Both the position numbers and the translations under genes were made by a program. The notes below the pieces were generated by a model, which saw nothing but the letters and a program-made list of their open reading frames with translations, made no database searches and was not told the DNA's origin. Of a stretch of DNA of 64,000 bases, positions 26,534 through 34,383 are shown piece by piece (position 1 is the first letter of the stretch; the number at the start of each line of letters is the position of its first letter). Source of the DNA: Rhodobacteraceae bacterium 63075 (lineage in GTDB: Bacteria; Pseudomonadota; Alphaproteobacteria; Rhodobacterales; Rhodobacteraceae); the NCBI GenBank assembly GCA_003417655.1, contig QVMW01000007.1:89438-153437 (forward strand), given 5' to 3'.

Positions 26534-27439
26534 TCAGAGCTTCCTGCGGCGTTTGAGCTGGCTTTCGCGCCAGCCGAGCAGGCCGGCGCCGGTGATGATG
26601 ATCAGCGCGCCGATCAAAGTGACCCCGTCAGGCCATGCGGAGAAGACGAGCGTGTCATAGCCGGCGGCGAAAATCAGCGTGCAGAATGCGAAGGGCGCGA
26701 TGTAGCTCGCCTCGGCCCGGGCCATGGCGGAGATGAACATGAACTGCGCCGTGGCCATGGCCAGCCCGACGCCCGCGAGGATGAGCCATTGCTCCGGCGT
26801 GGGCATCCGCCAGACGGGCAGCACCGCCAGCGAGGCGATGGCCAGGCCGATGGCATTGTTGATGAAGAGGATCTGCAAGGGGCGCTCCATGCCGGACAGA
26901 CGCTTGATAACCACGATTTCCGCGCCCATCAGCAGCGCCGCGCCAAGCGCGATGAGCCCGCCGATCTCGAAGCTCTGCGCCGAGGGGCGCAAAAGGATGA
27001 GCGCGCCGACGAAGGCGATACCTGCCGCGCCCCAGCGGACCCGGCCGACACGCTCACCGAGAAAGGGGATGGCGAAGATCATCGCGAAGACCGGGTTGAG
27101 AAAGCTGATCGCCGTGGCATCGGCCATGGGAATGAAACTCACCGCCGCGAAGAGCAGTGTCACGCCGCCCCAGCCGAAGGCGGAGCGGATGGCATGAAGC
27201 CTGTAGGCCGGGCGCTCCAGAGGGCGGCGGCGCAGGGCGAAGAGCGTGGAGATGGCCATGAAGGCGAACAGAAAGCGCCCGTGGCTGACCTGCAGCGGAT
27301 GCAGCGGCGCGCCGAAGCGCGAATCGGCGGCGAGCTTGGCCATCAGCGTGGAGGTGGCGATGAAGAGAGTGGCCGCCAGCATGAAGGCGACGGCGGCGCG
27401 CGCATTGGGCGCGGTGAGCGGAGGCGGGAGCATGGCCAT
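26534..27439 (-). CDS. EamA/DMT-family transporter
   Basis: A 301-residue inner-membrane protein with ten predicted spans in two EamA repeats, the standard layout of drug/metabolite transporters. The end of the second repeat reads YDTLVFSAWPDGVTLIGALIIITGAGLLGWRE. The start may be at the first ATG or at the third residue. The substrate is unknown; this family exports amino acids, nucleosides or other metabolites. It stands alone, with gcrA downstream. Confidence 0.92.
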   Translation of the reverse strand: MAMLPPPLTAPNARAAVAFMLAATLFIATSTLMAKLAADSRFGAPLHPLQVSHGRFLFAFMAISTLFALRRRPLERPAYRLHAIRSAFGWGGVTLLFAAVSFIPMADATAISFLNPVFAMIFAIPFLGERVGRVRWGAAGIAFVGALILLRPSAQSFEIGGLIALGAALLMGAEIVVIKRLSGMERPLQILFINNAIGLAIASLAVLPVWRMPTPEQWLILAGVGLAMATAQFMFISAMARAEASYIAPFAFCTLIFAAGYDTLVFSAWPDGVTLIGALIIITGAGLLGWRESQLKRRRKL

Positions 27440-27715
27440 GCGGTTGCGCTACGCCCACGCTGTGTGGGGTTCAAGAGGTTTCTGGCAAGGGGCCAAGCGG
27501 TCGCTGTCATATCAGGGCGGTCCCAAAGCCCTTGGCCCGGAACCGCCGAAGTTGACCTTCGCCCCCGCGCGCCGCTGCATCGCTTTCGCATTGCAGCCGT
27601 CTGTCTGTCATCCGCAAAGCCGTAGGGCTGCCAACCGCAAGGTTCGATATGCCTCGATGCGATGGGCTGTCCATGTGGGCTTTGGACAAAAATAGCGCAG
27701 CCGGACCCCGCGCAA
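27440..27715. other. Spacer upstream of pseudogene
   Basis: No gene seen. GGCGGT (27516-27521) pairs with ACCGCC (27542-27547) around an inner CCAA/TTGG stem. No N-terminal half of the downstream pseudogene is recognisable here. Confidence 0.5.
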
Positions 27716-28191
27716 TCACATCTTCTTGCCTTGGGTTTTCTGTTTTTTGCCTATCTCGCCCGGCCATTTCTGGTGCCGTTCGCGACGTTTCTCATTGAGC
27801 CGCGCGGAAAACGAAGAATGGTTTTCTTGGCACTGAGTGCCTTGGGGGTCTTGGTGGCGCTGTCTCTCTTCGTGCCGTTGGTTTTCAATCCGGATTGGGT
27901 GCCGCTGAGGATCGTGAACCACTCCATTGACTACACCGCACGACTGATCTGGGAGAGCATCGTGTCATATGGCCTCTTCGGGTCGTCTACGCCGGCATCG
28001 TTTGCCTGCCTTTGCTCTTGTCGTCTGATAAACATATCAAGATTTTCGGCGTCATAATCACTCTTTCCGTCATCGCAGGCTTCGCGTTCGCTCACTATGC
28101 GTTCACTTCGGTCTGGTGTTTCATGGCCGCAATCGTGTCGGCCTACCTGGTGTTTGCAATGAGAGAAGTCAGCAGGCGGAATGCGCAGTGA
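27716..28191 (+). pseudogene. Truncated, frameshifted membrane protein remnant (DUF6629-like)
   Basis: Two frames together give one membrane-protein C-terminal part. The first reads LGFLFFAYLARPFLVPFA to WESIVSYGLF. From about 27980 the next frame continues RVVYAGIVCLPLLLSSD to REVSRRNAQ and a TGA at 28189-28191. Restoring one C near 27979 (TTCGGG to TTCCGGG) rejoins them. The N-terminal half, expected to start with a cysteine/serine-rich MCFSA-type stretch, is missing. The family name is from memory; the break itself is visible in the sequence. Confidence 0.72.
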
Positions 28192-28544
28192 GCCAAATCT
28201 GCTTGTGGCCTGACTTGCAATGCGCCGGCCTGGTCTTCGAGCTATGACCGATCTCTGCCGGTCCGGAGCCCCATGCCGTGAACGTCCGGTCTTGAGGGTT
28301 GCAGGAAGGGCGGGAAGCGGTCATTCGGTGCGTTATGCGCGAAGGGCCGCTCTGCATTTTGCGCACGCTTCGTGAGCGAGGTGACAGAAAAGTTGGTTCG
28401 CTCTGGCCTTCGACATGAGGCCCGCGCGGCCCTGTCGGCAGGACTTGCTTGCGAATTGTTATGTTATCTCATAAATATCAAAAAGGAGCCGCCGCACCAG
28501 CGCGGCGGATTCCCAACGGAGGCGATGACGGGAGCACTTTTGCG
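28192..28544. other. Spacer before DUF6525 gene
   Basis: Mostly degenerate GC-rich sequence with no supportable gene, followed by an AT-rich patch at about 28450-28482 (TTGTTATGTTATCTCATAAA) that may hold the promoter. Then a 7-bp hairpin CCGCCGC-ACCAGC-GCGGCGG (28489-28508) stands 37 bp before the start codon. Confidence 0.5.
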
Positions 28545-28856
28545 ATGGCGCGCAATCGGGGGGCGACAACTCTCAAATGCAGGCGGGTCAGGCGCGATCC
28601 GATGCGCGACTATGACAGGCTGCCGGCTGAGCTGCGGGCCTGGCTGGCCGGGGCAATCCTGCCGTGGAGGCCCCGCTCCGCACTCATCGCCTTCGAGAAG
28701 GCCAGGGCGCGGCTGGGTGATGCAAATCTTGCCCTGCGCGAGCTCGACCGGATCGAGGCGGCCATGGTGTCGAAGGACGCGCGCCGCATCTGGGGCAAGA
28801 GCCATCCCTTCGCGCGGCAGGCGGGCGCGTCTGCCAAGCGCCGGGACACCTGCTGA
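28545..28856 (+). CDS. DUF6525 family protein
   Basis: A 103-residue basic protein: MARNRGATTLKCRRVRRDPM, then DYDRLPAELRAWLAGAILPWRPRSA and a C-terminal RRIWGKSHP. This matches the short Roseobacter family DUF6525, of unknown function. I chose the ATG at 28545 to fit the family N-terminus; GGGAG lies about 11 bases upstream, a little far. The high charge suggests nucleic-acid or protein contact rather than catalysis. Confidence 0.75.
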   Translation: MARNRGATTLKCRRVRRDPMRDYDRLPAELRAWLAGAILPWRPRSALIAFEKARARLGDANLALRELDRIEAAMVSKDARRIWGKSHPFARQAGASAKRRDTC

Positions 28857-28993
28857 CCCGATGCCCGAGGGTCGCCTTGCCCGGGCCGGTTTTCCTTGGG
28901 CTGATCCAGCCCTTTGCGATTGCAAAGGCGCTTGATTTCCTCCTAATCTGCGCGGAATTGGGTTGCCGCATGTGGAAGTGAAGGTGTTCTGAA

Positions 28994-29473
28994 ATGTCCC
29001 GTATCAGTCAAATCGAGCTGGATGACAGCAACCTGCCGCCGCCGACGCCGGAAATCGAGCAGGAGCGCAAGGTCGCCATCTACGATCTGCTCGAAGAGAA
29101 CGTCTTTTCCCTGCCCGCGCGCGATGAGCGCGTCGCACCGGCGGGGCCCTACCGCGTGGCGCTGTCGATCCGCGACAAGCGGCTCGTCTTCGATGTGACC
29201 GGCGAGGACGGCGAGAAGGCGGCCGAGTTCCACCTTTCGCTCTCGCCCTTCCGGCAGGTCGTGAAGGACTACTGGCAGATCTGCGAGAGCTATTTCGACG
29301 CGGTCAAGAACATGCCGCCCAGCCAGATCGAGACGATCGACATGGCCCGCCGGGGCATCCACAACGAAGGCGCGCGCATCCTCGAGGAGCGCCTGGAAGG
29401 CAAGGCCGAACTCGACAGCGACACGGCGCGCCGGCTCTTCACCTTGGTCTGCGTTCTGCATTTCGGAGGGTAG
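28994..29473 (+). CDS. UPF0262 family protein
   Basis: A 159-residue cytoplasmic protein of the alphaproteobacterial family UPF0262 (LSPFRQVVKDYWQICESYFDAVK, then IDMARRGIHNEGA). The function is unknown. It is followed after 2 bp by the LMW phosphatase. In related genomes this pair directly follows hisD, which here ends at 14959. Confidence 0.93.
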   Translation: MSRISQIELDDSNLPPPTPEIEQERKVAIYDLLEENVFSLPARDERVAPAGPYRVALSIRDKRLVFDVTGEDGEKAAEFHLSLSPFRQVVKDYWQICESYFDAVKNMPPSQIETIDMARRGIHNEGARILEERLEGKAELDSDTARRLFTLVCVLHFGG

Positions 29474-29475
29474 GC

Positions 29476-29934
29476 TTGGTCAATCCGCTCCCGCAATCGG
29501 TTCTGTTCTGCTGCGATCACAACGCGGTGCGCTCGCCGATGGCAGAAGGGCTGATGAAGAAGTACTACGGGACGGGGACCTACGTGCAATCGGCCGGTGT
29601 GCATAATGACCTCGAGGTCGACGGCTTCTCCATCGCCGTCTGCGACGAGATGGGGGTCGAGCTGGCGCGGCATCGCTCGCGCAGCTTCGACGAGATGGAG
29701 CGCATGGGCGAGGTCCTGTCCTCCTTTGACGTGATCGTGGCGCTTTCGCCCACCAGCAAGGCCATGGCGGAAGACCTGACGCGCAGCTTCCATGTCGACC
29801 TGGAATACTGGCCGATCATCGACCCGACAGCCCGCGGCGAAACGCGCGGCGAGAAGCTCGAGGCCTACCGGCAGGCGCGGGACCAGATCATCGCGCAGAT
29901 CAAGTCGCATTGGGGAGACGCGACGAGGCCATGA
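29476..29934 (+). CDS. Low-molecular-weight protein-tyrosine phosphatase/arsenate-reductase-like protein
   Basis: A 152-residue LMW-PTP fold protein. The P-loop is C13-D-H-N-A-V-R19-S (CX5RS) in VLFCCDHNAVRSPMAEG, and the general-acid aspartate is probably in PIIDPTARG. The start is a TTG two bases after the UPF0262 stop, which lies in the UPF0262 ribosome shadow (GGAGGG upstream). It overlaps the next gene by ATGA. The target is unknown; there is no Wzc-type kinase beside it. Confidence 0.9.
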   Translation: MVNPLPQSVLFCCDHNAVRSPMAEGLMKKYYGTGTYVQSAGVHNDLEVDGFSIAVCDEMGVELARHRSRSFDEMERMGEVLSSFDVIVALSPTSKAMAEDLTRSFHVDLEYWPIIDPTARGETRGEKLEAYRQARDQIIAQIKSHWGDATRP

Positions 29935-30326
29935 ACGAAACGGTGAGACTCTATTTCAACGCCTTCAACGCAGGGGACACCGATGCGATGCTCGCCTGCC
30001 TCTCGGGTGACGTGGCCCACCATGTCAACGAGGGCGAGGTCCGCATCGGCAAGGAAAAGTTCGCACAGTTCTGCGCGCATATGAACCGCTGCTACCGCGA
30101 GGAGCTCACCGACATGGTGATCTTCGATGCCCTGGGCGGGGCGCGCGCGGCGGCGGAGTATATCGTGAACGGCACCTACCTCGAGACAGACGAAGGCCTG
30201 CCCGGGGCGCGCGGCCAGAGCTACCGCCTGCCCGCCGGGTCCTTCTTCTCGCTCGAGAACGGTCTGATCACCCGCGTCGTGACCTATTACAACCTCGCGG
30301 ACTGGACCGCGCAGGTCAGCCGATGA
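29931..30326 (+). CDS. NTF2-like/SnoaL-type small domain protein
   Basis: A 131-residue single-domain protein of the NTF2-like (ketosteroid isomerase) fold: LYFNAFNAGDTDAMLACLSGDVAHHVNEGE, and a C-terminal sheet ending VVTYYNLADW. The ATG overlaps the phosphatase stop and fits the family start better than the upstream ATG at 29910. It overlaps the next GNAT gene by 4 bp. The ligand or reaction is unknown. Confidence 0.85.
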   Translation: MNETVRLYFNAFNAGDTDAMLACLSGDVAHHVNEGEVRIGKEKFAQFCAHMNRCYREELTDMVIFDALGGARAAAEYIVNGTYLETDEGLPGARGQSYRLPAGSFFSLENGLITRVVTYYNLADWTAQVSR

Positions 30327-30907
30327 CCGAGGTCAGGCCGCTGAAGGGCGAGGAGCTCGCCGCCGCGCTCGACGATGTGGCGCGGCTCAGGATCGAGGTG
30401 TTCCGCGCCTATCCCTATCTCTATGACGGGGATTTCGACTACGAACGCAAGTATCTCGACCCCTACCGCGAGAGCCCCGGGGCGATCATCGTTGGCGCCT
30501 TCGATGCGGGCAGGCTCGTCGGCGCGGCGACGGGCACGCCGCTGGCCGACCATGCCGATGACTTCGCGGCGGCCTTCGCGGGCACGGGGATCGCGCTGGA
30601 AGAGGTGTTCTACTGCGCCGAATCCGTGCTGCTGCCCGCGTATCGGGGGCAGGGGATCGGCCATGCCTTTTTCGAGCATCGCGAGGCGCATGCGCGGATG
30701 CTGGGGTTCGAGAAGTCGGCCTTTTGCGCGGTTGTTCGGGGCGAAGATCACCCGATGAAGCCTGAGGGCTACCAGCCGCTCGATGCTTTCTGGCGCAAAC
30801 GCGGCTACGCGCCGCTCGATGGTGTGGTGGCAGGGTTTTCCTGGAAAGACCTAGGTGACGTGGAGGAAACGGAGAAACCGCTCCAGTTCTGGATGCGGGA
30901 GATCTAG
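30323..30907 (+). CDS. GNAT-family N-acetyltransferase
   Basis: A 194-residue GNAT protein. The acetyl-CoA loop is YRGQGIGHAFF, preceded by the beta-4 strand AESVLLPAYRG. The C-terminal half ends GEDHPMKPEGYQPLDAFWRKRGY. It is the last gene of the four-gene UPF0262 operon, overlapping the NTF2-like gene by ATGA. The acceptor substrate is unknown. Confidence 0.88.
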   Translation: MTEVRPLKGEELAAALDDVARLRIEVFRAYPYLYDGDFDYERKYLDPYRESPGAIIVGAFDAGRLVGAATGTPLADHADDFAAAFAGTGIALEEVFYCAESVLLPAYRGQGIGHAFFEHREAHARMLGFEKSAFCAVVRGEDHPMKPEGYQPLDAFWRKRGYAPLDGVVAGFSWKDLGDVEETEKPLQFWMREI

Positions 30908-30945
30908 GGCTCGTGGACACATACAGGACCGCGCACCCTCAAAAT

Positions 30946-30977
30946 GAAAGCCGCGGCGCTTTCACGCCGCGGCTTTC
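30946..30977. terminator. Bidirectional terminator hairpin
   Basis: A perfect 13-bp inverted repeat, GAAAGCCGCGGCG (30946-30958) and CGCCGCGGCTTTC (30965-30977), with a 6-nt loop. It lies between the convergent GNAT and TRAP binding-protein genes. Short T-rich stretches on each strand fit termination both ways. Confidence 0.85.
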
Positions 30978-30996
30978 GATTTCGGTCTGAGAACGC

Positions 30997-32031
30997 TTAG
31001 TCCGTGTGCTTCTCGATCAGCGCCTTGGCCTCGTCGACGAGGGCCTGGCCGTCAAAGCCTTGCTCGTTCATGTCCTCGACCCAGCCTGCTTCGACATTGC
31101 CTGCGGCTTTTTTCCATTCGGCCACCTGCTCGGGCGAGAGCGTGATGATGTTGTTGCCCGCAGCCGCGGCAGCTTCGCGCGCCGGGCCGTCGGCGCCGGC
31201 CATGTCGCGGCCCGCGATGGCGGAGAAGTCGGCGCCGGACTGACTGTCGAGCGCGGCCTTCTGCTCATCGGAGAGGCTTTCGTATTTCTCCTTGTTCATG
31301 GCAAAGACGAAGGCCGTCGTGTAGAGCGCTTCATCGCCGAACTCGGTGTGGTTGCTGACAAGTTCGGGCACTTTCAGCGCCGCCGTCACTTCCCACGGGA
31401 TCACGGCCGCATCGATCACGCCCTTGGAGAGCGCTTCGGGGATGGCCGGCACGGGCATCCCGACGGGTGTCGCACCGATATCGGAGACCATCTTGTTGAT
31501 GATGCGTGTGGGTGCGCGCATCTTGACGCCGTTGAGGTCATCCACGGATGTGATCGGCTCGTTGGAATGGATGACCCCGGGGCCGTGGACCCAGACCGCC
31601 AGAACCTTGAAGTCCTTCAGGTCGGAGTCGAACATGTTGGCCTCGGCATACTCCCAGAAGGCCCGGCTCGTGGCTTCGGCATTGGACATCATGAAGGGCA
31701 GCTCGAAAACCTCGGACTGCGGGAAGCGGCCTGGTGTGTAGCCCAGGACCGTCCAGACGATATCGGCCACTCCGTCCTGCACCTGGCCGATAAGCTCGGG
31801 CGGCTTGCCGCCGAGCTGCATGGAGGGGAAGTGGTTGATCTTGATATCCCCGCCCGAGGCTTCCTCGACGCGTTCGATCCACGGATCGATGATCAGCTTG
31901 GGCACGTTGGCCTGCTGAGGCAGGAACTGGTGCAGCTTGAGCGTCACCTCCTGCGCATGGGCGGCAGCACCGCCCACCGTGACGGCCGCGGCGAATGCCA
32001 GGCCCTTGATTGCGTTTGTCATGAACGACAT
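30997..32031 (-). CDS. TRAP transporter solute-binding protein, DctP family
   Basis: A 344-residue periplasmic binding protein. The Sec signal peptide ends AAAHA (about residue 26). Mature domain motifs fit DctP: FPSMQLGGKPPELIGQVQDG, DLNGVKMRAPT and the signature arginine in KMRAPTRI. The ATG at 32031 has GGGAGA upstream. No DctQ or DctM membrane subunits are next to it, so it must serve a transporter encoded elsewhere. The GST gene lies 53 bp upstream on the same strand and may be co-transcribed. Confidence 0.92.
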   Translation of the reverse strand: MSFMTNAIKGLAFAAAVTVGGAAAHAQEVTLKLHQFLPQQANVPKLIIDPWIERVEEASGGDIKINHFPSMQLGGKPPELIGQVQDGVADIVWTVLGYTPGRFPQSEVFELPFMMSNAEATSRAFWEYAEANMFDSDLKDFKVLAVWVHGPGVIHSNEPITSVDDLNGVKMRAPTRIINKMVSDIGATPVGMPVPAIPEALSKGVIDAAVIPWEVTAALKVPELVSNHTEFGDEALYTTAFVFAMNKEKYESLSDEQKAALDSQSGADFSAIAGRDMAGADGPAREAAAAAGNNIITLSPEQVAEWKKAAGNVEAGWVEDMNEQGFDGQALVDEAKALIEKHTD

Positions 32032-32084
32032 TGTCTTCTCCCTTTTTGACAATCGTTGTGGTCGTGTGGCTCGAGCCTGTCTCC

Positions 32085-32729
32085 TCAGGCTTCGAAATCA
32101 GGCTGGTGTCTGGGGTGGGCATTGTCAAATGCCTCTACGCCCTGACAGGCTTCATATACGGCGTTTATGCGCGTCAGACTGCTCACATCGACGCCGAATC
32201 GCCCGGCGGAGAACATCTGGGGCACGAGGCAGATATCGGCCAGCCCCGGCGTGTCACCATAGCAGAACGTGGTCTCGGTCTCGCGCAGGGCGAGCAGCGC
32301 CTCGCAGGCCTCAAGCCCGTCTGTGAGCCAGCGCGCGAGCCAGGCGTTCTTCTCGGCGTCACCAAGGCTCAGGTCATCGGCCAGATATTTGAGCACGCGC
32401 AGGTTCTGGAGCGGGTGAATCTCGCAGGCGATCACCTGCGCGAAGGCGCGCTCGCGCGCCCGTGTCAGCGGGTCTCTTCCAAGGATCGGCGGCTCGGGAT
32501 AGGTCTCGTCAAGCCATTCGAGGATGGCGAGAGACTGGATCAGCCGTTCCCCCGTGTCGGTGATGAGCGCCGGCAGAAGCCCCTGCGGATTGAGGGCCTT
32601 GTAGGCATCGGAATGCTGCGCGCCGTTCTTCAGGTGAATCGGCTTGAACGTGTAATCGACGCCCTTGAGGCCGAAGGCGATCCGGCAGCGATACGAACTG
32701 GAGCTGCGGAAATAGCCGTAGAAGTCCAT
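32085..32729 (-). CDS. Glutathione S-transferase, zeta/maleylacetoacetate isomerase-like
   Basis: A 214-residue GST. The N-terminal thioredoxin-fold region carries YFRSSSSYRCRIAF, close to the SSCSxRVRIAL motif of zeta-class enzymes (maleylacetoacetate isomerase), and the ESxAI-equivalent QSLAILEWLDE. The C-terminal helical domain includes GDTPGLADICLVPQ. The zeta motif cysteine is serine here. Tyrosine-pathway partners are not nearby, so the isomerase role is only probable. Confidence 0.85.
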   Translation of the reverse strand: MDFYGYFRSSSSYRCRIAFGLKGVDYTFKPIHLKNGAQHSDAYKALNPQGLLPALITDTGERLIQSLAILEWLDETYPEPPILGRDPLTRARERAFAQVIACEIHPLQNLRVLKYLADDLSLGDAEKNAWLARWLTDGLEACEALLALRETETTFCYGDTPGLADICLVPQMFSAGRFGVDVSSLTRINAVYEACQGVEAFDNAHPRHQPDFEA

Positions 32730-32842
32730 GATGCGTTACATTCCCCCTTTATGAGCGCGAGCCTATGTAACGGGTGGCGTGAAATCAACAGGATTCTCGG
32801 TCAGCGCTTTACACGGGGCCCGCGGGACATACCATTCGGGGC

Positions 32843-33520
32843 ATGTGTGGACGTATCGCTGTCACTTTGCCACCCGATTCCATGGCGCGCCTCTTCGCCG
32901 CGCTGCCGGCGAACGACCTGCCTCCGGTGCCGAATTACAATGTCTGCCCGACCAATCCGGTTCATGTCGTGCGCGCCTCGGGCGCGGGCCGGGCGCTCGT
33001 GTCGATGCGCTGGGGCTTCCTGCCGCACTGGTACAAGAGCATGACCGATGGCCCTCTGCTCATCAATGCGCGCGCCGAGACGATCGCCGAGAAGCCCGCC
33101 TTTCGCAGCGCGGCGCGGGAGCGGCGCTGCATTATCCCTGCCAGTGGCTACTACGAGTGGGAGAAGGATTCGGAAGGAAATCGCTTGCCGTGGTATTTCA
33201 GCCGCGCCGACGGCGGGCCGCTGGCGTTTGCCGGCATCTGGCAAAGCTGGGAGGGGGAGGAGGGCCCGCTGAACACCTGCGCCATCGTCACCACGCAGGC
33301 AAACGAAAGCGCCTCTGCCGTGCATCACCGCATGCCGGTGATCCTCGAAGCGGAGAGCTGGGCGAAGTGGCTGGGTGAAGAGGGCAAGGGCGCGGCGCTG
33401 CTGATGCAGCCCGCGGCGGAGGACGTGCTCGGCGTCTGGCGCGTCTCGACAGAGGTGAATTCCAACCGGGCCTCCGGCGCGCAGCTCATTGCGCCGCTCG
33501 AGAGCGGGCAGGGCACCTGA
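32843..33520 (+). CDS. SOS response-associated protein, HMCES/YedK family
   Basis: A 225-residue SRAP protein, which caps abasic sites in single-stranded DNA by a thiazolidine bond to its Cys2. Key residues are present: C2 after Met removal (MCGRIA), N75 (INARAET), E105 (GYYEWE) and the histidine pair at 161-162 (HHRMPV). It is divergent from the GST gene. No LexA box was searched for, so SOS control is open. Confidence 0.94.
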   Translation: MCGRIAVTLPPDSMARLFAALPANDLPPVPNYNVCPTNPVHVVRASGAGRALVSMRWGFLPHWYKSMTDGPLLINARAETIAEKPAFRSAARERRCIIPASGYYEWEKDSEGNRLPWYFSRADGGPLAFAGIWQSWEGEEGPLNTCAIVTTQANESASAVHHRMPVILEAESWAKWLGEEGKGAALLMQPAAEDVLGVWRVSTEVNSNRASGAQLIAPLESGQGT

Positions 33521-33708
33521 CGCGCGGCACCGCGCAGGAGGCTCATTGGCAGTTTCGTCCCGCAAAAGTTGCAAGCCGTGATACAGCGCAGCAAAGCCTC
33601 CTCCCGTCCAATTCCCGCCAAGGGGCTGGACAAATCCGGATCAATGCGCATCTGGACAGGGAGCAATGCGCGAGCCCTGCGCGCTGGAAGCCTGAGGGAG
33701 ATGCACGA

Positions 33709-34155
33709 ATGAGCCGTTTGCAAGACAGGATCACCGCGCCAAGCCTGATGTATGCCGGCACGATCCCCTTCGTTGCCAGCGCGCTTCTTTTCCTTGCCTT
33801 GCCCGCGACGTCCGGCTGGATCGCGCCGGTCCGCGAAGTGCTGACCGCCTACGCGCTCGTCATCGCCTCCTTCATGGCGGGCGTTCACTGGGGCCAGCAG
33901 CTCGGCCTTGCGCCCGGCTGGCAGCGCGCGCTCATGCTGCTCAGCAACGCGGTCGCCCTCGCGGTCTGGCTCGGATTTCTCCTGTTGCCCTTCACGCCGA
34001 TGCTGCTTCTGCTGGTCGCCGCTTTCGCCCTGCTCGCGGCCATCGACCACCGCCTGGCCGACGCGGGCCTGCTCTCCCGCCGCTACTTTTTTCACCGCAA
34101 GGCCGTGACGGCGATCGTCTGCGCCGCGCTGATCGTCTCCGGTCTGGCGGCGTGA
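33709..34155 (+). CDS. DUF3429 family membrane protein
   Basis: A 148-residue protein with four or five predicted spans; SFMAGVHWGQQLGL is characteristic of DUF3429. The start MSRLQDRI has GGGAG upstream. The function is unknown. It stands alone between YedK and tRNA-Gly. Confidence 0.88.
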   Translation: MSRLQDRITAPSLMYAGTIPFVASALLFLALPATSGWIAPVREVLTAYALVIASFMAGVHWGQQLGLAPGWQRALMLLSNAVALAVWLGFLLLPFTPMLLLLVAAFALLAAIDHRLADAGLLSRRYFFHRKAVTAIVCAALIVSGLAA

Positions 34156-34227
34156 CGGCTCGGCGCGCCTGCCCGCGACATGGCCCTTGACCCGTCCCGC
34201 GCCATGAAATATCCGTCTGCCTGCTGA

Positions 34228-34301
34228 GCGGGCGTTGTGTAATGGTAAGACCTCAGCCTTCCAAGCTGATGATACGGGTTCGATTCCCGTCGCCCGCTCC
34301 A
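34228..34301 (+). tRNA. tRNA-Gly (anticodon TCC)
   Basis: A 74-nt cloverleaf including the encoded CCA. The acceptor GCGGGCG pairs with CGCCCGC, discriminator T. The anticodon loop CTTCCAA gives anticodon TCC. The T-loop contains GTTCGATTC. Confidence 0.97.
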
Positions 34302-34383
34302 GAACTCCCCATTTCGGCGATGTTCAGCTTGACGCTCAGGGGCGCGAAGGTCAAAAACCCCCGAACAATTGTGAAAGGGCGAC

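Noticed and set aside
28372..28935. GTG-started frame overlapping the DUF6525 gene
   Set aside because: The alternative frame at 28545-28856 matches a known family; this one reads through it out of frame with no motif.
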